From: Gautieria morchelliformis
Lineage: Eukaryota > Basidiomycota > Agaricomycetes > Gomphales > Gomphaceae
NCBI GenBank assembly: GCA_015179125.1
Contig: WHVA01000566.1
Span: 1-64,000, forward strand
Direction of reading: 5' to 3'
DNA: 64,000 bases
Shown here: positions 23,562 to 35,186 of the stretch, piece by piece
Layout: each line of letters begins with the position of its first letter
Numbering within the stretch: position 1 is the stretch's first letter
Notes under the pieces: generated by a model
Database searches by the model: none
Told to the model about the DNA's origin: nothing
What the model saw: the letters and a program-made list of their open reading frames with translations, nothing else
Program-made: the position numbers and the translations under genes

Positions 23562-26500
23562 GGAAGTTGATAGGCATTAGCTAACGCGAGGGCCGAGAGG
23601 CTAAGGTGGAACACGGCTGCGAGAAAGGGTTGTTATATACAGAACAAACAGGCGGAGAGTTGCCTGTGCCCGACATTCGAAGACCGCGGGGCCTAACAGC
23701 GCTATGGTATATACGTTACCACAAACTAGTAAGCACTATGCAGTCACGTATGTATACAAAACTTCTTAATCCACGCCAGTGGCTCATCCGTTCACCCATC
23801 CCACACTCGCCCGCACACAGGCGACTCGTCGTGGCGTCAGCGTATCGCGATAGGAGCGGCCCAAATCGCACACAGGGCCATGAATTTTGTCTTCTTCTTC
23901 CTGAGCCCATGCGGGGCTAGAATGCAGATGTAGATCCCATGCGTCATCACAATCGAGATAATCTCGCGGGACTCGACCGTCCCCGCTTAGACGCGACGTG
24001 AGAGACCCGTGGGCACCGTGAGAGCCGGCTCGCATCCGGTGCTCTAGGACCTTCTATGAATCAACCATTTCATTTCGACCAATGTGATTCTGAACCTACA
24101 GCAGAATTAGGAACACGTGGCCTCCACAAGCTGCTCGGGTGTATTTTCTGCAGGGAGGGTCAAGGTCCTTTGCCCCATGCTGGGACCTAGAAAGTCCTCG
24201 GACAGGGCAGATTTTACCTATAAATTGGTACCTTTCAGCATGAGTAAGGTAGTCGTGGAGCTTGTCCATAAACGATGTGGATGATCCGGCAAAATATGCT
24301 CATCATTTGATGGCCCAGCCTTCCTGCCCAGGAGATCCGAGTGAACCCATGGTAACCCAGGTATAGCTTGAAACACCAAGGCAAAGCTAAAGCAGCAACG
24401 GCGATGCCATACAAATCATCGACAGGTACCATAGGCCATAAAGACTGCAAGGTTCCTAGTTGGCGTCTGGCTCGGGATCCACAGTCAAAATTCGCTGCAC
24501 ATCAAGGCCGCCTCACGGTACAACATGAGGTGAAATCATTGACAGGCAGTGTCCAAAAGGCAGAGAGATATCCCAAGGATGAGAAAGGAAACGCACTTGA
24601 AAGCGGTCTGTAGCCCAATAAGTATTGAATACGAAGGAGAATGCACTACAATACCGGGCACGGCTTTTCTGAACCGTGCCTAGAATCTCTTGGCCTGGAA
24701 TTGGAGATCCATGTTCGAGACACTCGGGCATATACAGAAAACCTGTCGTGGCCACCGGCCATGGAACCTATAGTGTAGGGTCCGCAGAGTTCGGCCGTGT
24801 CCGTAAAGGCTGCACGGTGCACTCGATGGCAACGTGAAGAAGACAACGCTCGCCTTCATCAGGAACTGTAACGCATAAAAATTGTGCAACACGTGAAATC
24901 GGTCGATCTCTGAATCAAGCCATCTCCTCGACTTAAACTGGATCCACCACTGGCAGCCTTGGCTCTCGAGCCCTTCCAGGGTTCCCTTTGTCGAGGATGA
25001 GACTGTAGAGAAGGTGCCGTATCAGGTGACTTCTGGTAATTGGGGGTCGACGTCTTACCCCATACCAACCAATCCAACTTGCGAGGGAGCAATATTACTT
25101 GCCGTTACACCAAATCTCCAAATCTCGTACTACTGGCGAATAACTTGCAGTGATTCGTTCTGGTGCTGAAGTGCAGTGGTAAATCCTCGTCCAAACCAAG
25201 CACAACGAGTTTTACCACATTTCTGACTAAAAATTGAGACCTGGCGGCCGATAGCCGAGACCAACCAAGAGCTGTATTGTACTGAAGCCGTGAAGCCTCG
25301 CATATTCGGTGGCGATCCATGGGTTACTATCTCGAACAGCTTAGCTGTTATGTCAGGCGTGAGAACTTGGGTTCATTGCTGCGGTCGTGGTCAAATGTAC
25401 AACATCAACCATTGCAATATTGATTCCGTCCACCGTTACGGCGCCACGAGCTCTTTTCGCACCTCTCTTGGGAATGGTAAGTAAGTCGAAAGACGCCCTC
25501 GCTGTACTGTGCTAGACGAGGATTTTGCTATCGCCTTCGCGGCCATAAGACTTGGTGCACCGGGAGGACTAATTTTTGGCGTTCATAGAGCTCGTCAGTG
25601 CATCTGTTGTCGAGTCGATAGCCATGTGTATATGCCGACACCGAATGTAAGGTTAATAACATCATCTCCCCCCGAAATTGATTATCTGAACCCTCACTGT
25701 GATAATACTACAGAATTGGTGGGAGGGGTCTTGACAGTTATTCACCGGTGTGGCTTTTGCTGATCCTGAGGCACGCCGCGTCATATAACTTCCGCCCACT
25801 CACGGTCGCGGCTCCTCATGCGTTATCACGTATCCTCTAGGCGTATAGTGCGCTTGTGGCTGTGATCACGTATACCTCTATGCGCATAGTACGCTTGTGG
25901 CTGTGACGTATACCGCGCACCGTATAGTACGCTTGTGGCTGTGGCCGCCCAGGGTCGTTATGCTCTCATCATCTTGTCAAACACGAGACCCCGCACTTCC
26001 TTGACGTTTTCCCTTGGGCTTATTATTAGTACATGGTTATGTACCTAAAGCTCCGCGAGGGACGCCCTCGACCGAGACCCTGTCAAGCATCCGAGCTGCA
26101 GGATAAAGCATGTGCGTACCAAGTACTAAAGTCTCACTCTTGACGCTCAATCATCGTGTCAACAGTGACGTGCAAAGTCCCAATCAGCTGTCCGCGGCCC
26201 TCCCGTGGTCCCGTTACAATGGATACGCGCGTTGAACGTATCGTTGATTGTGATCACCAACAAAACGAGTATACCAAGGTGGGACAAAAGGACTTCCGAT
26301 TATAACAGGACATTACCTTCTTGGTACCCTGATAGTGTCTAACATCCATCTATCGGGCCTCATCTGTGTTGCACATTTCTTCATCCGATGGTTATCCTGT
26401 ATTCACAATCACTCACCACCACATGCTAACGCTTCTGTTTCCGCAACGTCGTCTTTCCCATTGACAGGACCCATGATTTACACTACTCACAAAGAAACCA

Positions 26501-28352
26501 TCATGATGCCTACCATCACAATTACAAACCTGAATTCCTCACTAAAATCATTACTTGGGATATTACCCCTTGGAGTGGTCGTGGATGCGTGTCAATGCAG
26601 GATAATAGACACGGTAAGCTGACACTGTTCATCGCTACTGAAAATTGCCAATACTTCAGGTAGCAGCTCCGTTTGCAGTGCGCTAAGGACGTGGTAGTGA
26701 TGTATCGCGCGCGAGAACCTCGGCGGCTGCAAGTATCCCCATATAGGCCTTGGATATGGACAGCCATTCCCCAATTGAATGGTATCGGGCGCATAGAACT
26801 AACACTTGTTGTAAACTTCCCAAATGTACGTTACTTGCTACAACCTGCCATGGCATATCAACTCTCACGCTAGAGTCCGAATCTCAGTTTACATGTGTTG
26901 CACTTGGCTGCAGAAGCCACACCCGTTCGTTCCCCAAGTTGGAGAAATGTCTCAAGTGAGATCTGGCGAAACACATCTCCCAGGCGCGTTCAAAGCGTTA
27001 GATGACCCTAGTAGGCATTACTGACATCATGCCGCCATGAGGCATTTGGCTGCTTCTGTGAATCACTTCTATGTTTCTTGGCCAAGGACAGTTTCTCGAA
27101 AGTTGATCGACTATGTTGAGTGCGTATCGAGCTGGTCTAATAGCCCGCATACGCACTGATCCAAGCTCTACCTATATAATAATTTACTGGTCAGTAACCC
27201 TTGAATGGCAAGTTTTACTTTTGTTGTTATCTGGTCTAACATCATCTACTCCGCTGCAGCCTCCGATGTTCATGCCGAAATCTAGACGCTTCGATTCCCT
27301 GGTGCCTGCCATACTATCTTGCTCTATATTACACGCCTCTTATAGATTCGTATCTTGATACATAGATGCCATGCAGCGGGTGCGTGTATTCCCTTACTGA
27401 TGCTAGCTAGTGTTCGATTTTCCATTGCTGCTACATGCATGCATACAGTACTCCGGTCCTATCGACTCAGCTAGCGCCACGCCGAAAGATGTGGGCTTTC
27501 TGATGATAACGTCGTAGATGATTCATCAACAGAAGCATCACCACTATAGGGTGATAAAATAGTGTTACTCTTACGGTAAGGCAGGCAGATTTTCGGCGGT
27601 ATTGAAGCATCACTAGTGTTCACATGATTCTCTTAGCATTGGACTTCTCAGGTGTCGAATCTCGACCTTGGCTTCAGACACCTCGAGGTGACAGAGGAAA
27701 AGTCTGGCCTATTGTCTTATTCCCAAATCTGCTGTTCTGCTTACAGTAAGGGACAATTCTAGGTATGAGGTTAGTCAAGTCCGATCTTGATTTGGGATAG
27801 GCAATTACAAGCAAGGACCTGTTGCCCTTTCGAGGGTCGGTTATTGCGGGCCGCAATTTATGCAACAGGTACCTGAACCAAGTGAAAGACGACTATATAA
27901 TTAGTGGCTGCATCGTCGAAGGGATGACGCTCACGATAAGCTACTGGAACCTTTTTCAAGCCAGAGCTGTCTTTGTTAAAAGTAGAAGATGGTGTCTCAA
28001 ACGGAAAGGAAAAACGTAAAGGGGGAGAAATGATCGCCTGAGGTTCTCCGACCTTGCGCTATGGTAGGTTCGAATTCGCGCAAGCCAGAATGTCGCGATT
28101 CATTTCGTTGGGTATAATGCGTTTCTGAGCACGCAACCGTTCAGCGCTGCGACTGAACTGATAACGAGGGTACATCAATCTTAGCGTACAATCAAAAATG
28201 ATATACAGCAGCGACTTATTTGCACTTCAACCCAACGTAAAGATATGACAGATACGACGGAGCAGCTGCTGGCCGACAGAGAAATAATATCGTTACGCTT
28301 CTTCGCCGCAACAAGAAATACGCAACTGAACGATGTCCTGAGTTGTGCGTCA
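23562..28352. other. 4.8 kb region without recognisable gene
   Basis: Many short ORFs on both strands but no domain and no consistent exon chain. 25835-25945 contains three imperfect tandem copies of a roughly 40-bp unit ending cgcttgtggctgtg. The rest may be relic sequence or non-coding transcription units that I cannot identify. Confidence 0.4.
25835..25945 (+). repeat. three-copy 40-bp tandem repeat
   Basis: Units end in gtgcgcttgtggctgtgat, gtacgcttgtggctgtga and gtacgcttgtggctgtgg, preceded by variants of cacgtatacctctatgcgc. Copies differ mainly by transitions and small indels. Confidence 0.65.
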
Positions 28353-29713
28353 CTAATACCTACGCCTCCCTGGCGAACGTGAGCGTTCTCGATCCCGACG
28401 TCTTCCATCCCTGAGGCATTGCTCGTCAGGTGAATTCAGCAAAAGAGACCCGAAGAGAAATTGCGCGCAGGAGAATCCAACGCTGAGCCCTACTCACTCA
28501 TACCGAGACGATCCGTACCTATCTCTGTCATATCCCCTGTCCCTGCCTGGTTCTCTGTCTCTGGTGGATCGGTAATCGCCACGGTCCCTATCCCTGTCCC
28601 TGTCGTTGGCACGAGGGGCTGACGTAGCACTAGGCGGCGCCAAATTCGTAGAAGCCACGCCACTGGGGAGGGGGGCTGGGGCATTTTTACGCGCCTCACG
28701 CTCTGCACGGAACTGAGAAAGCATGTTACGTAGTTCATGGTATCCGAGATGCATCTAAGATTCGGGGAGATGAGGGCGGTGAGCCCTAAACACGGACATA
28801 TGAGACAACGCGTACTTTTCCACCAAAGTGGTCGGCCAATCGCCTATCTGAGTCGAGCACAGATAGGTAAGCACCACACACATCGCATACGCGCAGCTTT
28901 TGGTGACCAGAGGCTCCTGACGTTTCCGTCAACTGTTGGAGTTCGCGCTGTGGAGAGATCGCATCAGCAGAGTAGATGAGCAGTGAAGTCTCAACGGCCG
29001 ACCTCCTTTTCGGACTTCTCTCCCTTCAGCGCTTCTATGGCTGCCAGTTCCTTCATAGACTCATCAACTTTGCCTTGTTCACCTAATTGTTCAATTTTTT
29101 CGGTTCCTCCTTGAATAGCCAGCTCGATTTCTGCAATTTCTCGCATCTGTGTGTGTTAAGTTGTCGAGAAACGATTAGATAATTCTGCCACAAGAGCTGA
29201 CCAAATTTGTGGTCTTGGCGTTCTCTTCAGGCGTCTTCTCAAGTCTCCTGTGAGCTGCGCGAATGCGCCTATCGCATTCGTCCACGAAAGCGAATAGATT
29301 GGACTCATATTCGGCCTGAAAACGCCCAAAGATGGGGTTCGTCGGTTCTGCCTCACGAGCCGCGATGAACTCGTTCTTGAGGCGTTCTGTGTGGGATTTG
29401 GGACATGGCCCTAGGTCCATTTTCTACACAGCATCAGGTAGGGCCGAAGGAGACAGATATGAGCAGAAGGTCCAAGCGAGACTGTAAAACGTACCGTATT
29501 GGTAAAAAGTGCATGTGGGCAGGTACCACAGAGGAAATTTCGGCAGACTTTATCATCAGACCATACCAGATTCTGATTCGTCACACCCATTGCCTCTGGG
29601 CCCATCATTTGCTGCAGGAGACGGGACGTATCAGTATGGCGACACCGTGTGTTCAGGCTAATTTCGGGACAAACCTCAAGCAGCTTTCGCTGCATTTCTG
29701 CTAGACGACCCAT
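28353..29713 (-). CDS. LUC7: Luc7-like U1 snRNP splicing factor
   Basis: Luc7 belongs to the U1 snRNP and stabilises 5' splice-site recognition. The start is at 29713 (MGRLAEMQRKLLE), followed by a 63-bp intron and exon 29611-29495 with the CCCH zinc finger start (KVCRNFLCGTCPHALF). The exon from 29423 continues KMDLGPCPKSHTERLK, then a long helical region (about 29340-29000, ending MKELAAIEALKGEKSEKE). The C2H2 finger (LRVCDVCGAYLSV, then RRLADHFGGK and MHLGYHELR) spans an intron at about 28755-28800. The tail is Arg/Asp-rich, and a last small exon (28410-28353) adds an RS-like end (RRRDRERSRSPGRRRY). An unspliced reading stops one codon past the penultimate exon, so tail length depends on splicing. 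No lesion seen. Confidence 0.9.
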
Positions 29714-30268
29714 CTTATGGCAGAAAGCTTCAAGACTTCTAGTATGCCCACTCAGGTACTTCGAAGGTAGCTTGGTTGTGGTGAATCAATTTTAAGCTCC
29801 GTTATATAATCGAACCCCGCTACGGTTCGGTAAGTATTTCAACAGCTTTTAGCAAGTACATTAATCATGATTCCAACTGTACAGTAGTGCTGTAAGATTA
29901 ATGTACATCTGGGCTAAGAACCGGCATGGCTGGACTGCTACTTGCGTGTTCTTGACCCAGCAGGTGATCATGAAACATCTTGGGTTGTTCAAAACGCGAG
30001 ATACCTGCCTGTGCACATCTGTACATTGCAAGTTGAGCACTAATCAATTCAACTTAGAACTGATAACAATGCCGAGAGTATCTATATGACATAACGAGGA
30101 TAGCCTGAAAGTTATACAGTATGCGTATCGTGGCCAAGATGCATGCCGAGGGATGAAAAACGAAGTGCGAGTGCGTGAGGAAAATGCGCGTGTAGTGGTA
30201 GAATATGCCGCATGACAGGTGGAAGGCTAGATATAGACGGTCCTCACGATTGGTGTATACTGGGTAGC
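29714..30268. other. intergenic spacer
   Basis: No recognisable gene. It contains the upstream region of LUC7 and the 3' flank of the J-domain gene. Confidence 0.5.
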
Positions 30269-32191
30269 TCAAGCATGGGTATGCACAGCTGCCGTGCTGC
30301 TTCCGCGTGCTCGCCCTCGCCCTCGCCCTCGCCCTCTCCCTCTTCCCCCCTTTACGTTTCCCACATGTGGACGACCATTATCATGCGACTCACGAGTAAA
30401 TTGTGATGTAGAAAACGACTGATGAGAAGGAAAAGATGTTGGAATGGCTTGAGGGGTGGGAGGCGACTCAGGAGGGGTAAGTGTTTGGTTGGCCTGTGTT
30501 GGCGTGTGGGTCTTCTTTTTTTCTTTTCGATGAGGTGCTTTCATAGTGCGGCTTGGTGGCGAGACGTCTGGAGGCTGCCCTTTAGGCGTTGGTGGTGGTG
30601 TGAATCCTCCCCGGCTTATAAGCAACTCCTTCGTTTCCTCAAACTTCTCATCAATAACTTTTCCGCGTGTCCCCACACATCCAAACTCTTTCTTTGCTTG
30701 ACCTTCATTTGCACAGATCCATGACCACGTGTTCTGCACGGCCTTGCTATCCGCCAGTCCTGATTCAAGGACGAGCCACACAACTTCAGGTTCACCCGAC
30801 TTAAACGCAAGCCGCAAGAGGGACCTGTTGCCCGCATTAGAATCTGATAAGTGTAAGACTGCTTCAGAGTCGCTGTCCTCGGGTGGGTAGTTGTCGAGGA
30901 AGTAGCGAATTATCGGTAAGTGGCCATTCTCTAATGCAACGTGAAACGCTGTATATTGTTGAGAATCACGTTCGTCCGCCTCGGCGTCTGAAAGCGTTAA
31001 GGTTAGTGAATACTCAAAGGACTTTTCACATACTATGTCTGTCTAGCCATTCCACAAGCCCGACATCTCCATGTACAACCGCGAGATGTAGTAATGTCTG
31101 TCGGGGATCTTTAGGTGGAACTTGCACAAATTCCTCCATGCCGGGCTTGGCCTCCCCTCCTGCGGCATCGACACCGTCTTCCCAGATACCTTTTCTCACC
31201 TGTTCAGCATCACCTCTACGGGCTGCTGCAAACACATTAGATCTAGCAATTTGAGACTTCTGTTGCTGACTGCGTAGTGTTTGCGCAGCCGAGGTACGCA
31301 AAGCCTCGGCCTCGACCCTTTTAGCTTCAGCTTTGTGTTTACGCCGTTCCTCTCCAGCACGTGCCTCTGAAAAACAGTGAGTAAAGCTAAGCGATGTTAA
31401 CTAAATATCTGACCACTCTCGCGCTCCATTTGGCGGCGCACTTTCCAGGCTTCCTCTTGATCTTTACGGCGTTGTGCAGCAGCAGCTTGCTCCTCGCGCT
31501 GCCGCTTAATGCGTGCCTGGTATTGTTCTTCAGTTTCAACATTATGCTCACGAGGGCGGGATTGGAAGCGAGCGCTAGCAAATCGGTTTGCACGGCCATT
31601 CAGCATCTCTTCGAACAAAAAGCTAAGTAAACATGGATTAGTCCTGTAGTACAAATATGACAAGCGCCGGTACACACATGAAAAAATCCAGATTTTCCTC
31701 TTCTTCTTCGTAATAGCATTCATCTTCGCTATCGTAGTCCTCGGAATCATATTCATCCTCATCTTCTTCACCGTGCTCGCACGCAGCGCTGTGGGAGTGG
31801 GAGTGAAAGTGGGGATGGGAATGAGAATGAGAATGGTACTGCTGAAATGGGGAGAACCCATGAGGAAGGGGTGGAGGTGTAGAGGTGTCCAAATGTTTGA
31901 GCAGGGCATTGTAAGCACTGCTAATCTGCTGAAACTGGACGGTGGCATCGGGATTGTTCTGATTCTTGTCTGGATGAGTCCGCAGAGCAAGCTATATGTA
32001 AAAGATGAGAAAGCAAAGAAGCCGATGATAATCATGGACATGCCTGTTTATACGATGTTTTCACTGCTTCCAGGGAGGCACCCTGTTGATTGTTGAGGAA
32101 TCGAATTCACGCGTTTTTTCAAACATACGAAGCATACCTGCTCAAGCCCCAAAACAGAGTAAGCCTCTGAGACAGAGCTATGCCTGAACAT
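30269..32191 (-). CDS. J-domain (Hsp40) protein with ankyrin repeats and RG-rich tail
   Basis: The start at 32191 (MFRHSSVSEAYSVLGLEQ) opens a J-domain whose HPD signature lies in LALRTHPDKNQNNPDA (about 31985), after two introns of about 50 bp. J-domains stimulate Hsp70 ATPase activity. Next come a His/Ser repeat (about 31830-31770) and an acidic Glu/Asp/Tyr stretch (31760-31680). A long Arg/Lys/Glu/Ala helix follows (31600-31270; EEQYQARIKRQREEQ), then ankyrin-like repeats (QTLLHLAVVHGDVGLVEWL, FHVALENGHLPIIRYFL, LLRLAFKSGEPEVVWLVLE). The tail has a GRGRGR array at about 30310-30345, encoded by a GCCCTC hexamer, and ends at 30269. Cytosolic or nuclear chaperone work is inferred; I know no exact family match. 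Confidence 0.75.
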
Positions 32192-32349
32192 GGCCGGCGA
32201 GGGAAGGGTGGCAGCTGTGGAGGAAAGCGCGCGGCTTTATGTGACTGTCACGCGTAGACGATCACCGTGCCACACACAGGTGGCGTCCAACTTGACCGCT
32301 ATTTTGCTCATGCTGGAAAGCAAGAATTGGTACCAAATTTTCACTGCAT

Positions 32350-33666
32350 GTGAATTTTATAAGCTGGCTTATGCTTGAGTCGCAGTTGTTTTACCGCATG
32401 GGCCATTTTCATTCGCAGCCACGCGCCAGTTTTGGAATTGGCCACCAGAATCTAAATACACATCTTCTCCCATCAGATATCATCTTTCTTATTCTCGAGG
32501 CTGCCTACAGTCAGTCATACATGTCAGGGTGCGAGCGACGCGCAGGTCTTCGCGCCGCTTGCCTAGTATCTGTCGCATGGGTCCACCCTGCCCAGCAGCT
32601 ATTGTGGCGTTCCATCGACATCCAGACTGTCTTCCAGACCAGAGCATTACGTAAAATGTGCGAGTCCAGACGAAGAGGTTCGGAACTTGCATTGTACACA
32701 CGCAAGCTCAGTGTGTCGAGACGCGCTGACAGCCCCCCTGAGCTGTCGCCTACGATGCGTGACATCGCTCGTCTACTCAAACGTCTTCCACGGGTCGAAG
32801 AACTTCACCTGTGGCAGCCACTTTCAGCGCTTCCCGTCTTCCCATCTTTCGATCTCGAACTTGCTATAACACGCCGTCCAGATATACCCGTGCTCACCAC
32901 CCTCCACATTTCGTTCGCTCGCCCCTCCCTAGTCCACAACTTGCTGCACACACTTCCGTGTCTCAGGTTTGTGGCCGTGCAAAGTTCACTTTCCAGCGAC
33001 ACAGAAGAAGACGAACGTCCACCTTCCGGTTTGGCCCCACGGTGCCGTCTTTATGAAATACGCTGGGGCGTCAAGTCCGGTGTTCACATAACACATGCTC
33101 TGGAGAAGTCCTCCGACACACTTCGAATTCTAGGGTTGCATTCCCTCCCGCCAGCGTTTGCCACTTTGATGTCCACTCATGGTGTTGCTCTCCGCTCCCT
33201 ACGGGTTTTCCGCTACGACCCATCCCTCCCGCAAGCTGTTCGCCACTGTAGGGTACTAGAAGAATTCATTATGCAGGACCACGTTCCCCCTGATGAACTT
33301 CTTGATGCACTTCCTCCTACGCTCATGCACCTCGCAATTGATTGCGACTACGGGCATCAGCGTGGACTTCAAGCCGTCGCGACTTGGGTGAAGCGGCGGC
33401 GCGGCAGGCTCCACGTCCTTACATGTTTTTCCCCAGATTACGATGACCTTGACTGGTCGAACTTCGTGCGAGCCTGCAAAGAGAGCCGTGTTGAGCTTCG
33501 CTGCTTCAAAGACTGGCATGGTACGTATCTTGACAAGGTCAGTGCCCGAATGTCTCCCATTGGCCTTTGTTTGTCGTTGACGTCGTTGCAGTATGAGGAG
33601 CTTGGTGAAGTGAACCGCTTCCCACGCGAGGTCCCGTACCATAAGCTACGGCTTATACAACCATAA
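32350..33666 (+). CDS. F-box/LRR-like protein, single exon
   Basis: A 438-codon open frame without introns. An F-box-like segment sits near residues 35-80 (LLPSDIIFLILEAAY, then AACLVSVAWVHPAQQLLWRS), followed by leucine-rich sequence such as LLKRLPRVEELHLWQPL, VLTTLHISFA and LHTLPCLRFVAV. Basidiomycetes carry many such proteins, which act as substrate adaptors of SCF ubiquitin ligases. The start could be ATG 32350, 32371 or 32398; the later ones fit the F-box position better. The target is unknown. Confidence 0.75.
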   Translation: MNFISWLMLESQLFYRMGHFHSQPRASFGIGHQNLNTHLLPSDIIFLILEAAYSQSYMSGCERRAGLRAACLVSVAWVHPAQQLLWRSIDIQTVFQTRALRKMCESRRRGSELALYTRKLSVSRRADSPPELSPTMRDIARLLKRLPRVEELHLWQPLSALPVFPSFDLELAITRRPDIPVLTTLHISFARPSLVHNLLHTLPCLRFVAVQSSLSSDTEEDERPPSGLAPRCRLYEIRWGVKSGVHITHALEKSSDTLRILGLHSLPPAFATLMSTHGVALRSLRVFRYDPSLPQAVRHCRVLEEFIMQDHVPPDELLDALPPTLMHLAIDCDYGHQRGLQAVATWVKRRRGRLHVLTCFSPDYDDLDWSNFVRACKESRVELRCFKDWHGTYLDKVSARMSPIGLCLSLTSLQYEELGEVNRFPREVPYHKLRLIQP

Positions 33667-34192
33667 GTATACCAATACTCATACCCTAGAACCTGGAATA
33701 AACTTGGGCCAAATTACCTCCACGGGAACCTTTCATCTATTTGTATCTTATTTTTGGTAATGACAGGATGAAACCACAACTCACCAATTTTGCGAATTTG
33801 ATTTATCCTGCATGTCAAACGTACATCAGCATTCATTCCAAATATGTAAGTTGCGAGGGCCATATGTGAGCGGGAGAATCTTATTGTCATGCTCCATCTA
33901 TTTCGCCTCCCACTCTCAGGGTACATCCCAATTCGAATGTTCACCAGTTGCTGTTCGCAATTCACCATTTGTATGACGTACCGCTAATACTCGCCCCAGA
34001 TCTAATATATTACCGACCGGATTCCTCATCCTCTGGGAAGACAAATCCATCGACGGCAGTATTGCCCCATATTATAAGATGATGCGACGATTAACAACAG
34101 AGAGATACGAGTGGCACTGAGGCAAAGCAATTGTCATCAGATGTTCTGACGGGGCTCGCAACACAATAGAATATCATTAGATCACCAGATAT
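33667..34192. other. intergenic spacer
   Basis: 3' ends of convergent genes; no gene seen. Confidence 0.5.
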
Positions 34193-34195
34193 TCA

Positions 34196-35186
34196 CTTGG
34201 CCTTACGCCCATCATGTCGTCGAACCCAGACCAACATCTCGACCACCGACCTCAGATGCTCTGGAACTTCCTCTGATCCGCCTGTAATGATCGTGCTTAA
34301 GTGCTGCGGCGTTGGCTGACCCAGGCTCACCGCATTGTCTGTGACAAATAAAGCGGCAATGACACTAAGTAAAGAGACCATTCCTGTTTGGAGGGCGGAG
34401 GGTAGGTAATCTGGGATTGAAGGGTAAAGGCATTGGCAGACCTTTTTGTCGTTTAACAAGTGAGGCAATTTGAACAACAGGGAAAGGTATTTACCTCCGT
34501 AGACAGGAGTGCCAATGTGAGAAAGGCAAGCCCACTTACAAGACCGTGTACCCAAACGTTCGAGTGCAAGTCCAGGTAGGTCTTACTACCGAGGACACCC
34601 ATTAGTGTATTCTTCCAGCGTGGTTGAAGGGTTGGTACGGTTACGGAAAGATTGTCGATCTCTACCATGTGCTCTCGACGATCAGACCTCGCTTCCACTG
34701 ATGGAAGGACTGTATTTTGGGACGTCGGAACGCTTAGCTGCGGCACTTTGTCATCCTCACCCTACAGGGAAACTCGAGTCAGAAGGAGGTTAAGAGCGAG
34801 ATATAAAAGCTGACGCGATTGAACCATGCATCCCATACTCGCTTATGCCACGCCTTTCTCCTCACGTGCACCGCCACCCCAGGTTTGAACACCAAGAGTC
34901 TTAGTCGTTCCCTCTTCCCGTCGTAGACGAAGTCGCCTTTCTCACCGACGAGGGGCCAACAGTACGATTTTTCTTTTGTTCTGCATGGGAATGTGACGCC
35001 TAAGACAGGGTCTGTAACATGATCCGCAACGTTGAAAAGATCCGGAAAGGGATACAACACGTGCATGCGATTAGTGTCGTATACGAAAACCTTGATAAAG
35101 CTTGAGAAGGTGGAGATAAGGGTGGAAAGGACAACCACAAAAATCAATGCAGCGCGCTGATGTGGATTACAGTTGGTGGGCGGCAT
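34196..35186 (-). CDS. putative multi-pass membrane protein, unknown family
   Basis: Candidate start at 35186 (MPPTNCNPHQRAALI), leading directly into a hydrophobic helix (FVVVLSTLISTFSSFIKVFV). A soluble stretch follows with conserved-looking aromatic and basic residues (FNVADHVTDPVLGVTFP, YDGKRERLRLL). After an intron near 34845-34760, the second exon has PRWKNTLMGVLGSKTYL and another helix (VHGLVSGLAFLTLALLS). After an intron near 34495-34445, a third exon has a helix (SALQTGMVSLLSVIAALF) and ends at 34196. That gives about 290 residues and three membrane segments. A short ORF at 35594-35403 (-) might be an upstream exon, but I could not find an in-frame join. Confidence 0.5.

Noticed and set aside
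28050-28090. GGTTCGAAT string like a tRNA T-arm
   Set aside because: No acceptor stem or A-box at the right distance; not a tRNA gene.
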